Part shown: piece by piece, positions 11,062 to 22,900 of the stretch
Position numbering within the stretch: the first letter of the stretch is position 1
How the letters are laid out: the number at the start of each line of letters is the position of its first letter
Origin: Elysia crispata
Lineage: Eukaryota; Mollusca; Gastropoda; Plakobranchidae
Length of the DNA stretch: 64,000 bases
Direction of reading: 5' to 3'
NCBI GenBank assembly: GCA_033675545.1
Contig: JAWDGP010003800.1
Location: 1 to 64,000 of the forward strand
Made by a program: the position numbers and the translations under genes
Notes under the pieces: generated by a model
The model's database searches: none
What the model was told of the DNA's origin: nothing
The model's input: the letters and a program-made list of their open reading frames with translations, nothing else

Positions 11062-11856
11062 ATGGAAGATTCCAGAGAGACTCATATAAACAATGTTAAC
11101 GGTCTGTGTCGTATATGTGCTAGATTGCGTGTGACGAGAAAACAGCAAAAGCACAATAGTAGGAGCCACTTGTGTTCCGCTCTTTCTGGAGATATTTTCT
11201 TAATTTACGATCTGAACATTAAAAATGACATTGAAGACACTCATTCACAGTACCTGTGTGTCAAGTGCTACTCAAGCATAAAGACTCTAAAAAAGAGATA
11301 CAGTGACATTTCTATTCAAAATGCCCGTGCGGTGTACAGCTTAAATAAAGACAAATGGTGCCCATTTGTAGATGCGCACAAAACTAACTCTTGTAAAATT
11401 TGCACCCATAGAATGGGTTTGACAGTAGGCTGCATCAAGAGAAGAGAGAGTGGATGTAGTAGCTCAATGATCAGGAGCGCCACATGCCCAGAGACACACA
11501 CTACATCACATCAAAACACACCAGTAGCTGTAAATATTGATTTAGGCATAGAATCAACAAGTTGCACACTACCAGATTCAATTGATGCCATCACAGACAC
11601 AAGTCAAGCCAGCACAAGCTTTGCTACTCATTCCTCACATTCCTTAGAACACTCACTGCATTCCAGTATAGACGCAAGTGAAACAGTCCTCGATCACCTT
11701 CGTCAAATGACATCTACTCTATCAGACACAAACATTTCCATATTAAACCAGTCTCAGCCTTTACCCAACCCACTAGTTGAATTTTCACCTTTCAACATAC
11801 CTCCAGTCCCTGTAACAAAATCTACCCCACCACATTCCTCCAACAAACAAAAATAA
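11062..11856 (+). CDS. RAG1 N-terminal-like zinc-binding protein, 5' part
   Basis: 264 codons open from ATG. Residues 15-19 (LCRIC) and 65-69 (LCVKC) form two CxxC pairs spaced as in the RAG1 N-terminal module. Between them is an F-x-x-D/N-x-x-x-D segment (IFLIYDLNIKNDIEDTH) like RAG1's VFRID...VDSIHP. Trp99 followed by NSCKICTHRMGL (Cys111, Cys114) and a basic KRR matches the third RAG1 pair and its basic tail. After residue 135 the protein is Ser/Thr-rich and disordered. In RAG1 this region has zinc-binding and regulatory roles and lies outside the DDE core. The frame ends at a TAA in an A-rich stretch (11841-11857), and the next frame continues the family C-terminal part, so a one-base indel has split the gene. 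Confidence 0.85.
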   Translation: MEDSRETHINNVNGLCRICARLRVTRKQQKHNSRSHLCSALSGDIFLIYDLNIKNDIEDTHSQYLCVKCYSSIKTLKKRYSDISIQNARAVYSLNKDKWCPFVDAHKTNSCKICTHRMGLTVGCIKRRESGCSSSMIRSATCPETHTTSHQNTPVAVNIDLGIESTSCTLPDSIDAITDTSQASTSFATHSSHSLEHSLHSSIDASETVLDHLRQMTSTLSDTNISILNQSQPLPNPLVEFSPFNIPPVPVTKSTPPHSSNKQK

Positions 11857-11879
11857 CAACAGATACTTCAACATCACCT

Positions 11880-12311
11880 ATGTTTAAAAACGATAGTACA
11901 TATAGCCAGTCTCTCAGCCAATCACACGATACACCTCTCACTAAAGAAGAGGAAAAACTCAACACGCACTTAGTTAGGAGGAAGCTGTATAGTGACCCCA
12001 AAAAACAGGTTGTTAGATGCAAGACAAAAGGTCAGCCATTGGTGTTGCAGAGAGTGATAGCTCCAAGAAAACACACAACTACAGTAAGGACACCCACAAA
12101 GAGAAAGAGGGCTAGGATTTTAGATAATGTCAGATCATATGTAGCAGGGGTATCAGGCAGTTCAACAGACACACAGTTAGCCACAGAATTGAAAAGAATG
12201 CCTGCAACACGTCGACAAGACATCCTAAAAAAGGCTGGGGTTAGACAAAAACTAAAGATTTCAAAGCATCACACATTAGTCATGAAAGAGGCGCTTATCT
12301 GTGCCAAATAA
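11880..12311 (+). CDS. RAG1-N element protein, 3' part (frameshifted)
   Basis: The open frame extends upstream of its first Met to at least 11841, overlapping the end of the 5' part in another frame. The 143 codons from the Met contain TPLTKEEEKLNTHLVRRKL, a CKTKGQPLVLQRV segment and a basic TPTKRKRAR nuclear-localisation-like stretch. An amphipathic ELKRMPATRRQDILKKAG helix region follows. The lysine/arginine content suggests DNA binding, but I know no assigned fold. From memory, similar C-terminal segments accompany RAG1-N-like proteins in other invertebrates; a search must confirm this. It ends 483 bp before the right terminus. An independent gene is unlikely because both parts lie in one element. 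Confidence 0.7.
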   Translation: MFKNDSTYSQSLSQSHDTPLTKEEEKLNTHLVRRKLYSDPKKQVVRCKTKGQPLVLQRVIAPRKHTTTVRTPTKRKRARILDNVRSYVAGVSGSSTDTQLATELKRMPATRRQDILKKAGVRQKLKISKHHTLVMKEALICAK

Positions 12312-12764
12312 CGGAGTATAATTACACCCCAAGTACTGTTTACTGGAATAACTCAGAAACTTTTTGTGTCAACAACCTAATTTTTGGTGAGTTTAATGTT
12401 AAATATGTTGTCTATTACACATCTAAATTTCTAAAACTTTCATCAGCAGGTTTTGTTATAATTGCAAGATTTAATTATCAATTTCGTCATTAACTCTGTA
12501 GAAAAAGTGCCCTGTTTACGGGTAATCTATAATAAAACTATACATCTCAGTTCTGCAGTTTTTTGTTCCTACAACACAGCTGCTTCTCTTCTTTCATATA
12601 TAAATATTTCATTTAGGTACAAGTTAAGTTGGCAGGGTAGAAAATAAAAAAAAAGATTATCATTAATTTTAACTAATACGCGAGTTGAGAGAGCAAGACT
12701 CTAGGCTCTGCTTTGACCCGGTCATCAACCGAGGTCAAGCAAGGTCACGAGGGCTCAGGCAGTG
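12312..12764 (+). other. 3' non-coding part of N-RAG-TP copy 1
   Basis: Non-coding but clearly conserved with 31816-32255 in copy 2, including GAGTATAATTACA, TTTTTGTGTCAACA and the GAGGTCAAG..AGGTCAC stretch near the right end. The conservation reflects common descent of the two copies. Confidence 0.75.
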
Positions 12765-12794
12765 CAGCTAAAGTATCATGGCTGAGACGCCGTG
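12765..12794 (-). repeat. Right terminal signal, copy 1 (short spacer)
   Basis: Read inward on the minus strand: CACGGCG, 14 bp ending in GATA, then CTTTAGCTG. The spacer is 11 bp shorter than at the left end. Confidence 0.8.
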
Positions 12795-12798
12795 CCCT

Positions 12799-13270
12799 AA
12801 AGGAGAAAAAGCTCGCGTGTGTGAATTGTGCGGAAAGAGATTTCTGACTCGTTATCTATCAGTACACCATCGAACTCATTCCGGGAAAACCCCTACAAGT
12901 GTTATGTTTGTTGAAATACGTTCCGCCAAAAAGGTCATTTATCTATACATTTACAAAGTCATATATAATGATAAGTCTTAGAAGTGCAAAATGTGGAGGA
13001 AATATTTTAACGAAAAGGGGACTTTTAATTCAAGACATGAACCACTCCAATCAACATCTTCAAACTGGCTTGGAGCCATGGCTATGGCTTTACATACAGG
13101 TCAGTTTGTTAAGACGCCATGGAAGTGTCACCCTGTCAATATTTGAGAAAACATTCAAGAAATTGGTTCTTAAATATTGATGCCAAAATAAAAAGGAAAA
13201 TTTTTTATAAACAGTGTAGCACACCTGTAAAACGTGTGGTAAAAGCAGTTATAGAATCCTGGGCTCGGAC
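12799..13270 (+). pseudogene. C2H2 zinc-finger gene remnant, segment 3
   Basis: The finger exon resumes in frame after the N-RAG-TP element with a KGEKARVCELCGKRFLTRYLS finger. This has 11 rather than 12 residues between the second Cys and first His. A SGKTP linker and a strongly degenerated finger follow in shifting frames. KCKMWRKYFNEKGTF (second Cys replaced by Trp) lies near 12980-13030, KTPWKCH near 13120, and HTCKTCGKSS near 13225. The region then fades into AT-rich DNA. Together with 8251-8705 and 10204-10533 it shows at least eight finger units in one former exon. Confidence 0.75.
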
Positions 13271-13646
13271 AAAAAAAAAACCCTCCACAAGTTAAGAATC
13301 GAAAGAGTATTATAATATTTAATTTTTCAGTTAGCGGAATTCGTTTAGAAATAATAGACTTAAAGATACAAGTAAGCCAGTGTATGTAACTGACAGTGTG
13401 TTACTGTATACATTTGCTTGATCATATCCCTTGGTAACAGATTACAGCTACTTACATTTAAAACCGCCTTTTTCTTCCTTATACTACTTCTTCTTTTCCA
13501 TCCTATGTTATCCCACTCTTTCTTTCCTTCCATTTCTTCACCTCTTTCGCTTTATCTCCTTGCCTTTTTTTAAAATAATAATATTATTATTATTATTATA
13601 TTAATTATTTTTAATGATTACTATTGTTCCATTTCTTCCTGGTCTC

Positions 13647-13647
13647 T

Positions 13648-13717
<70 letters not shown>
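13647..13717. repeat. (GT)n-(GA)n microsatellite
   Basis: A GT run of about 13 units continues directly as a GA run of about 22 units. Confidence 0.95.
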
Positions 13718-13719
<2 letters not shown>

Positions 13720-16180
13720 CATTTTTCTATTTTCTCCTTTTTCCCACTGGGAGTAAAAGAAATATTCATGAAACTAATTTCTAGAGTGAAATATGCAAGA
13801 AAAAAAAATAAAACAAAAAGTATTTACAAAAGTCAAAAAATGAAAATTATATATGTAATTCATATTAAATGAACAAGTTTAGTTGCTAATTAAATGTTGT
13901 AATCATTCTTTCATGACGCAATAGGAATATAAATTTTTTATACAACATGAACCAAAAAAAAATGTAGTCATTATAAAAAGGTGGATATTAATAGAATATC
14001 AAAGAAGATACAGACACACACACTCAATTACTCAGATATAAGATCCCCTAAAAAAAAAAAAAACTACTTTCCAAGAAACTCAAATTTCATGTAATAGATC
14101 TCTGTTTATTGGTTTCCAGGTAAATAAATTCCTTTATAAAGATCACATTTATTTAGTATTATCTGCTTTTTCTGTAAATCACATTCTTCATTAAAAAAAT
14201 TGTGTCATGTGATTACCGGTCTATAAAAGAATATATTTATTTTTTATATGGTGGTTTCTATAGTAAAGAGCAAGGGACATGAATATTTATTTTTCAGTCA
14301 TGGAAGCAGCCGATACACACTGTGCGATCTTCTCATTAAGAATTGTTTGTTTATTAAATATTGGGTTAGGTCGTTTCGGACATTCACAATTTTGTAATTA
14401 TAATTAAAGGCCTATTCATTAAATGAATAATGTAATGAGTGAGATATAGAAAATGTAATAACACAAAGAATAGCTACGATAATGAGAAATAAAAAGATAT
14501 AACAAATATACAGAAGGCAATTGCAGAATAAAAAAAGAGGAAAGAAGTTGCATGATTAACTTGGTTTCAAGGTGGTAGGGGTATTATCAATAGATACAAT
14601 AGCACTGATAAAATATTTAATTTTAATTCTATTGAAGAAAATTAACTTGAAAGGTATTTTTCTTGTTAACATTTCGGAAAATTTCAAAGTAAGGTGTAAT
14701 AAACGCGTTAGAAAATATTCCACTCTAATTTCGTTTTTATTTAAGAAAAATGTCTATTGTATTTTTCTCATCTAACTGCTGCTTAATAGATATCTTAAAC
14801 AATAAACCAAGTATTTGTCTTTAGGCAGTGTGCTAGAATGATGCACTGAAGTGAACCTGATGAGATTAGTTTGCTAATTTTGTTACACCGGAATGTATAA
14901 TTTATAGATCGTTTTGAACTGTTATCATCATATAGATTTAGATTTAAACCAATGCACAGCTGAGTTCCCACAAGACAAGCTCGACGCTCTTATTGCAGGA
15001 ATGAATAGGCCTAGTCCTCCTCTGATTGTTTAGTGAACTTTCACTACCAGAACAGTAGATTGAGAAAGTACACAAGTAACTGATATCCCATAATCTGTTC
15101 AAAGCCATCTTCATCAATAATGGTCAGTTTTATTTGCAGTCTATGATAAAATCAGAATGACATGCATTGTTTATTTTTATTATCTACATCAACATCTTTA
15201 TAACCACATTATCCCACATTCAATATGAGTGTCAGTAAGCTCAGCTAAAGTTTAAAGTAAAAAAAAACAATTCAATTTGATTTCAATTCATCCGTCAAGA
15301 TCTAAATTCTCTGCCTTAACATAACTTCAATAAAAGTTTAAGAATTTTTTATTCTTGATAAATTTAACACCCAGAGGTTCTGAACATCAAATACATTAAC
15401 TTGAGGGGAAAAAAAAGGCATGAAACAGGAGAATCATTTGGATTTATTGTATAAGCAAAGCAATTTTATAATAATAATAATAATAATGATAATAATAATA
15501 ATAATTGGTGATAAATATGCATGAAAAAGATGTCATCCAAGGTGTCAAAATAGCAACAAAAGGTTAGAGTAATAATCCGATTCAGACATTTTATTACATG
15601 ATCTTTTCAGAAATCATGAGTTTTGGGTACTTCGTGTCCGTGAGATACAAAACTATGGAACGATAAATTTGTAAAAATATCAGAGATCCAGATACCACAA
15701 GTGATCTACAGGCTATAAAAAAATGTGAAATTATTGAATTTTTAACCTGAGTTTGAATCATTTTAATCAATTGCGGAGTCAACACCTATAAAGTACACTG
15801 TATTTAAAGATTTGACCCCTGAAAGCAGAGTAGTGCAGAAAGAGTATGACACGCACCTTAAACAAAACACATACTCAGTTCTAAACATCTAGGCAAAAAA
15901 GCCATCTCAGCAATATGGATTTCCGCACTGACATCAAATATGATGCTTAATATACTAACCAGCCCCTCGTCCATCGGGGCATTCAATGCTGAAAATAAAC
16001 CCAATTCCTCCAACGAGGAGGATGTCAAAAAAAAACAACTTAAGTCTCAGATTAAATACTTTACCCCATGACTATTCTCGTAAGAAACTTTCTACAAAAT
16101 ACGCATTACCATTAACATGATACAAAACTTGATGCCAGTGCGGCACTTTGATAACTCGTATCCCCCAATTTTACTTCGGA
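13720..16180. other. No recognisable gene
   Basis: Very AT-rich sequence with A-runs and a short TAA/ATA repeat (15468-15505). Open frames are short and motif-free on both strands. Confidence 0.5.
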
Positions 16181-16184
16181 ATCT

Positions 16185-16318
16185 TAACCAGAAATGGCAT
16201 TTTTCCGTCACGCCAAAGATGGGAGGTCATAAGATAGAATCTGATCTCATGAGATGACTTGACCGAGCCATCGCAAGTCCAATGCTCTAACTGAGCCATA
16301 TCGCACACTAAATTTCCC
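16185..16318 (-). mobile_element. tRNA-like SINE remnant
   Basis: Read on the minus strand from about 16310, TGGCTCAGTTAGAGCATTGG is a strong box A. The expected box B position carries a degenerate GGCTCGGTCAAGTC. No acceptor-stem pairing is evident, so a diverged SINE head is more likely than a tRNA gene. Confidence 0.45.
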
Positions 16319-16507
16319 TCTACGTCTTTAGCATCTACCCTTCCTTACAGTTTTTCCTTTGGATTTACTTGGTCTTCATTTCCCATACAAGATAAAATTT
16401 CAAAATAATACAAATTAGATTTAATTTCGAGCAGTGTAAGGTAACAGATCACAAAAGACTGAAAATCTAAGACAGAAAAGCATTTTAATGTTGTATTCTC
16501 ATATTGC

Positions 16508-16672
16508 AAAACATCTTGATCAATCTATATCATATCGTATTATAGCAATCAAAAACATAACAAAACGTCTTGATCAATCTATATCATATCGTATTATAGC
16601 AATCAAAAACATAACAAAACATCTTGATCAATCTATATCATATCGTATTATAGCAATCAAAAACATAACAAA
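16508..16672. repeat. 54-bp tandem repeat, three units
   Basis: Three nearly identical units at a 54-bp spacing (CTTGAT anchors at 16515, 16569, 16623). The open frame repeats an 18-residue HLDQSISYRIIAIKNITK-like unit only because 54 is a multiple of three. The lack of divergence suggests recent duplication. Confidence 0.9.
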
Positions 16673-16689
16673 TGACTGAAAATGCTATA

Positions 16690-17690
16690 TAAAGTTATTA
16701 GGATTATCATTTTGATAATGATTCATAAAACGTTTAATAGGAATAAACTTCTCGATTCACTTTGAGTACTTGGAAAAGGGGGGGGGATGAGGCCTGTTCT
16801 GTTTCCAACTTATTCACATATTTAACCAAAAGCATAATTTAAATGTTGCATAAAAAAAAATCCAAGTGTACATGGAACCATCATTCAAGTTTAGAAAAAG
16901 TTTGCACTCAAGCCAATTTGTTTGATGTTTGATGAAGTCTGTGACCTGACAATGATCTCAGGTCCTTTAACAAATCCATAAAAATAATCCTTCATCTGGC
17001 AGAGCAAGGATAAACAGTTCGGGTCCTAAGCAAACAGCCATCTGTCCTCCATTTTCTCCCATAAGACATGGGTAAGCTAAGTAAAAAAAATTAGACTGAA
17101 CACAAGATATTTTCAATATCAAAAATGGTTATTTTACAAGGAAAAAATCAATCAGTATAGATTTATAAAATCCAAATTATGAAACATATTTATATGGAAT
17201 ATGTGTTATCAAACTGGTCAGGATAATGAGTAAAACATTAGGTACTAAGAATTCATCAAATTCATACGATGACAATTAGAATGTGTGTCGAGATTTATAA
17301 ATACACACACGCACACAATTATATCAGTATTTGTTTCATTTGGAATAAAAATGAAACTATTCCAGAATTTCGAGTTATGAAAATGACAGACAGCCATCTA
17401 AACATTTCGAAGCTTTTAAAAAATTTTGTAAGCAGGCTCCATGAATGACACAATACAATAGTTTTAATTTTAAATGTTTGTAAACCTTAAATCTTTAGAG
17501 TAATAGAATCATTTCATAGATTTTTGAGCGGTTCGCCTTGGAAGTGACAGAAAATATACCGATAGTAATGTTATCTTTGAGGTTCAAAATAGTGATGTCA
17601 GACTAATTCAAACCAAATTTTATTGGTTTTGTTTGGTATACCACACCCACAACAGATTTCAGATTTTTTTGCATAACCAAGATAAGCAAT
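16690..17690. other. No recognisable gene
   Basis: AT-rich sequence with a G-run near 16780. No supported feature. Confidence 0.5.
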
Positions 17691-17699
17691 CGGCATGCA

Positions 17700-17800
17700 G
17701 GGTAGAACTGAAAAGATGAGGCTCTCAACTCAGCTGTCAGCGGCATGGGGCTTGAATCTGTGAAGATTTTGTCTACGTTTCCTGAAGACTATCAGAGTAA
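17700..17800 (-). mobile_element. SINE type B fragment
   Basis: On the minus strand, AGATTCAAGCCCC is a box-B-like match and GCCTCATCTTTTCAGTTCTACC matches the body of the type B SINE seen at 18152 and 53262. The head (box A) is missing or too diverged to see. Confidence 0.5.
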
Positions 17801-17879
17801 ACTACAACCTATTCTCTAATTTTGATTGAACCAAATATAAATATAATTTTTGTTACCTCTGGGTGATGATTAGTGTCCT

Positions 17880-18152
17880 CCCAATGTGCTTGGATCAGTG
17901 CAAGTCATAGTACATTATGCAAGGTGAGACCCCAAACTCAAAAAAAAACCCTTGTATGTTTTTTTGAATATCTGCTTTCTACAAGGTCATTATCTCAGTC
18001 TTTTTTCATGTCAAACTGAAGCCCTCGTCGAGCAAGGTTGAACTCAAAGATGAGTCCCTAAATTCACCTATCTATAGTGTGGGATTCGGACCCATCGAAG
18101 AAGATTCTTTGACTTCAAAGTGGACACTCTAACCACACAGTCACCTGCCCAC
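17880..18152 (-). mobile_element. tRNA-derived SINE (type B)
   Basis: Read from 18152 on the minus strand, the head has GTGTGGTTAGAGTGTCCACT (box A) and GGGTCCGAATCCC (box B). The body has GACTCATCTTTGAGTTCAACC and GAGGGCTTCAGTTTGACATG. Related copies occur at 17700-17800, 24325-24392, 48130-48290 and 53103-53262, all in the same orientation. The 3' boundary is approximate. Confidence 0.7.
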
Positions 18153-18159
18153 ATACAAA

Positions 18160-19780
18160 TATAGCAAACAACAAAAATGATATTGAACTCAACAGATTGT
18201 GGCTGGCCGCTTTAATGAAAACAATAGTTATAAAGTAATATAAAACATTTTATCCTGAGCTCAAAACAAGTTTAAAACATATTTTGGCCCTATTGCACAT
18301 GGATTACAAAAATTATCCATTTTCCTCAGAATACTGCTTTGAGAAAAAGTTCTATCAATAAAAGACAGCAACTGAAGTCAACCAACCATTTGATATAGAC
18401 CGAGAGGAATGTAACATACTTGAAGCGTTAGCCCAGCACCTCTGATGGGTTACATTTTGAGAAACCTTTTTTGTTTGGTAGGGTTTTGTTTTTTTACTAT
18501 TATATTAACCAATTTTTAATTTTTCCCTATTATCTTTTTGTTTATAGGGCAATCGGGTGTAATGAAACAATCGTAACAAATTACAAAGCAAATGTTATTC
18601 AAAACCTGTTGTAAAAATGACATGGTACATTAAGCAATGCACTTCGAAATAAAATCCAATCCTTAAGTTTGTTTGATATATCCATGTACACCATGGTAAA
18701 CGCAGGTTTCTTTTGCATATCAAGAAAAGCCCAAGCCAAACAGGGGGCGAATCGGAAAATTTTGGCCATTAACCTATCTTCTGGTGGTGTGGGGCATCCA
18801 AAGGAGCCTCTGACAACACCAAAATATAATTTTATATATATATATAGCATTTCAAAAGGAGGCTATGAAAAATACAATATCATGAAGGAAATTTCTCATG
18901 TCATCTTAACTTGTTTCTGAAAACTTCTAGGTTAACATCAGTATTTTTTTTACACCACTGGTGCAAAAACATTCACTGAGCTTAAGTGATCGAGGCCTGG
19001 AAAATTATGGACTCAAATAATGGAGACAAAAGTTTCGAACTGAAAAGGGGAAAAATCTTTTTTTCAATCTCTGTTGGCCGTCATCAAGATTACTTCTGCG
19101 CCCTGCCTCTGCCCTCCTCCTTTTCCCCCATACTGCCCTAAAATGCGCCCACCGTAAGATCCCATCCCTCTGTTTAAGCGTCAACCATCTTAGAATTTTA
19201 ATAAAAACAAAAACTGACTCTTATTGCCTACAAGGATTAAGCTTGGAACTAGAATCTCAATGTCAGTGATAAAATGAAGCCTGCAAGAAAGAAACATACC
19301 GAATCGGCATCAGTCCAAATTAATTCATTTTGAGTTGGGATACTGGTGTGACTTTTTAATATTTTTTTCTCTTTTTGGCAACATTAAGTTGTGGACAATG
19401 TCTTTCTTCTATAAATGTGGACCACGGATATTCAAATGATCAATGATACAGAATTTACGTGATTAGAAAAAGGTAAATTCAAGTACAAAAGAGTAACCTG
19501 AATCTACGATACAAGTTGGGATATCAAATAACACACACAAGAAAGAACGTCGGAATTTTCTTTGCGGCGCAAAATCAATCGTGGAATATGTCAAGCGATT
19601 CTAAATCAGCTTAAATTTTTGCAACAAAATATTTTACATATATAATTCTATAGAATGGCATTTTGAGACAAATTAGCATCATTTTTTATTTCTTTGGTAT
19701 AGCCCGCCCACAACACGGTGATCTATGAACTTCTTTTATTTCAACTTAAGCTCGCAGGAAGAGGATAGACCTGAAGTTTT
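18160..19780. other. No recognisable gene
   Basis: Low-complexity AT-rich DNA. Two opposing open frames near 18600-18920 overlap each other and carry no known motif. Confidence 0.45.
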
Positions 19781-19784
19781 GAGG

Positions 19785-19990
19785 CATAAAACACAATGGA
19801 ATTCTGTCCCAACCCCCCCTCAAGCAGTTTTGATCTGAACAAATTACCCTCCCATTATAGAGCAAACTGAGCCCTCCCCAGGCAGTATAAAGCTGAAGAG
19901 ATTAGCCTTCCCCTAAATAATAAAACAAAACCCTTTGTCAAGCAGTAAAGCACTGGACTGATATTACCTATTGATAAACCTCCGTCAGAA
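19785..19990. repeat. Diverged units related to the 59-bp satellite
   Basis: Three to four degenerate units built on AGCTGAAGAGATTAGCCTTC, CCCC and GGCAGT words, the same as in 26205-26712. They are older, less homogeneous relatives about 6 kb away. Confidence 0.6.
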
Positions 19991-19999
19991 TGTACAGGG

Positions 20000-22900
20000 C
20001 TAAACATATAATCACAAGTGGTGGTTTAGCTTTCTCTTTTTAGTAATATTGACAGTGCTGTGCAATATTTTCCTTCTATAAACTATTGTAAATATATCAG
20101 TATCAGCGGATAATCAATCAACACATTCTTTGATAAAAGGTTTTAAGCGATTATGTAAAGTAGTAGCTGGTAGAATCTATGATAGAAGTTGGAATATCAA
20201 AAAACATTCTCTCAAAAGAAAGAGGATCCAAATACCCTTTGCGTCACAAAGAGGATGGCCACATTTTTCAACTGGTGCTCAATTTATTGATTTCATTTTT
20301 TGCTAAGAAATATTTTATAACTAAATATTTATTCATCTTGCCCCTAAATACAGCTTTTGGCATTCAGATCTACAAACAAGTTTCATGAAAAATCAGACAT
20401 ATAAGCCTCGGCATTTGAAGAGAGATCATCAATATAAATTAAATTCTAGTTGATAATCAGAGCAATCAAGAAATGCTTTAACTATTCTTGTACAATGAAT
20501 ATTTAAGTAAAAACACGGACAAAATATGCACCCAGAGCAAATTCTGTGAATTTCTCAAATTTTACCACACGGCCATGAAAATTCCTATAATTCTGAATCT
20601 TTAGGTTTTCTTTGATCTGCCTGGGCTGACCACACGCATCCCAGTGGAACTATAACCAGCAATAAAACTGTCCACGGGCAATTAATGACCTCGCCGACTG
20701 TCAGAGTAAGATAACAGAGCGGTACAAAACCCATTTTTAGTCATGATCTTATCGGTATTTGTTGAATATTTGTGGTTCAGAGTATTCATGAAGTTTTCAC
20801 CTTTATTCGGATTATTTTTTATGTGAAATACATTAAAATTAAAGTCTCTAGAGCTCATTTTAAAAGGGTATGTAGACATTTGAACTTTTGGTAGATTACA
20901 TTTTTTAATAGGTCATAACTACAATTTTAATGCTTGTTTTTTTTTAAAACCCAAAGAAAACTGAGTAAGAATTGTAGCAAAAAATATGCTTGCAAAGCAA
21001 ACACGAAAAAAGGTATGATGCTTCAAGTCGGCTCTAGGACATAATTGGCAGAAATCATAACCGTACCTTTTTCATTTTAAACAATATCATTTGTCTAGGA
21101 ATCATCAAATATTTTTAGTTTCATCCTGTTATGTAAGAGATTTTTAGTTTTTGTCTTTGCAATTAAGCTTCTAATAATTGTTTTAAAGCATGTATTCTAA
21201 TATCCTCAAAACGGAACTAATTTTTTTCCCCAATACAAAGAACAGACAAAAGAAATAATCTACATCGTTGGAAGGATACATAATAGCCCATACGTTTAGG
21301 GCAGAAGGTAAAGACTACAAATTGATTGAACACATCAGACATGTCCTTATACATTTAGTTACATAGCTCTGCCAGAGAAGACAAAGATAAGGCAAAACTA
21401 GAAATGAAGCGGTTACATAATTTACAGACAGACATTTCTACACAGCGTCACCCCTAAGCATCACATTATTGAGATACACTGCCTAGATTTCATGAAAAAA
21501 AAAATCAACCTTAGATTGGCATTTCATGGCGAACAAGGTGGGAAATGTTGCATTTGACAATAGCAAAGAGAGAGAGAAGGACTTCTGGTATTCGGAGAGA
21601 AAATATGAAAATATCTTCATCTGCATTATAAACTGCACCAGAACTTAAAAGAGAGGGGGGGGAGGGGAATGATTACATTATACTTCACGACTCCACGTTG
21701 TAAATATGTGAATACAGTAATAAGAACCCTGCTCAAAATTTAAATCGCGAAAGCAAGGCAGATCACAACTCAGACATAAATCTGGACTAACGAATTGTTC
21801 TCGCCTTTATTTTCAGACCTTGATTTTCCTACTGCTTGACGGAGTTACAACTTAAAAAAAAATTGTAAAAAAGCACACCAGAAAGGAACGTTGGGAAAAC
21901 TACATATTTAAGATATTGATCAGAAAAAAGGAACTGTAAACTGAAAACTCATTCTAGTTGCAGACAGAACAGCAAGATCACAAACTGAAACTTAGGACAA
22001 TAATGTGAGGATGTGGGCGGACTAGCTCCACCAAACTGCTTAGGACTGGCAGGTTGAAAAGATCATGAAACTGACTTTTTAGAAAATGAAATATTAACAT
22101 AATGCCTTCTCCCATTCTCTCTTCTCCCCCTCCCCCCCCTTTTATTTTATTGGTATTTCGCTCACCCAGCCTTCAACTATTACTTCATTTAAAAAATGGA
22201 AATGTGTATTTCCTTAAGCGCATCATTAAAATGAACAATTTCAAATGGGCGCATCTATGAAGTTTCACTATTGTATCAGCACAAGTTGACATGCAGGTTA
22301 GAAATGTGCAGGTTAGTAACATGCTGTTAGCATGCACAAAAAATTAAAAAAAAATAAAAAGAGCAACGACAATACAATTGTGAAACTTATAATAGATGCA
22401 CCTAATTTGTCGCGGATTAAGTTTTTTATGTTCTTTGCCATAAAGGCATGAATGTGTCAAAAATTGGCCAATAATTGTATCAAATATTGGGTGTAAAACT
22501 ATCAAACTTTAGCTTTTAGCTTGAAGTTCAAGCGAAGGCTTAATACTCCCCACCCCACCCCACCCCTCCTCCCTTAAAAAAGGCACACACACCAACAAAT
22601 TCGTTGACCATTAATGAGTAAATAGTATCCTACACAGCATCGGTTTCAAAACACTATTTTATGGAGAAAACAAGCTCACTATGGAAGGATCAGAGAACAG
22701 CAAGTTACGGACTGACAAGATCAAAACTCAAGACTTAAGAGACACAAGTGACCCACTGAAATTTCAATAATTCAACTCAAAAAACTCAAGAAAAAAAATT
22801 TTTGATCACTGTAAATGAGACTAAAAAAAAGAAACACCAACGAAAGGCACCTAGGAGATGTTGGCTTTAGGTCAGTTGACAAATTAATACTGATGCACAG

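Larger units (their letters stand above)
10534..12794 (+). mobile_element. N-RAG-TP-like transposon, copy 1 (2261 bp)
   Basis: The element begins CACGGCG and ends CGCCGTG. A conserved inner block CTTTAGTTG (10566-10574) lies 25 bp from the left heptamer. Its inverted partner CAGCTAAAG (12765-12773) lies 14 bp from the right heptamer. Between the ends is a protein similar to the N-terminal part of vertebrate RAG1 (11062-12311, frameshifted). N-RAG-TP elements are known from Aplysia as carriers of the RAG1 N-terminal module with signal-like termini. No DDE catalytic core is present, so mobility would require a transposase supplied elsewhere. It lies inside a zinc-finger exon with a 4-bp duplication and shares its left, right and non-coding sequence with 30771-32285. 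Confidence 0.88.

Noticed and set aside
10534..12794. A host RAG1 or V(D)J locus
   Set aside because: There is no RAG1 core, RAG2 or antigen-receptor segments. Repeated copies with terminal signals identify a transposon.
16488..16679. Protein with 18-residue repeats
   Set aside because: The frame is open only because a 54-bp unit is repeated three times. There is no sequence conservation beyond the duplication itself.
18599..18920. Opposing 83-codon frames
   Set aside because: They overlap each other on opposite strands, carry no motif, and neither has splice or start context.
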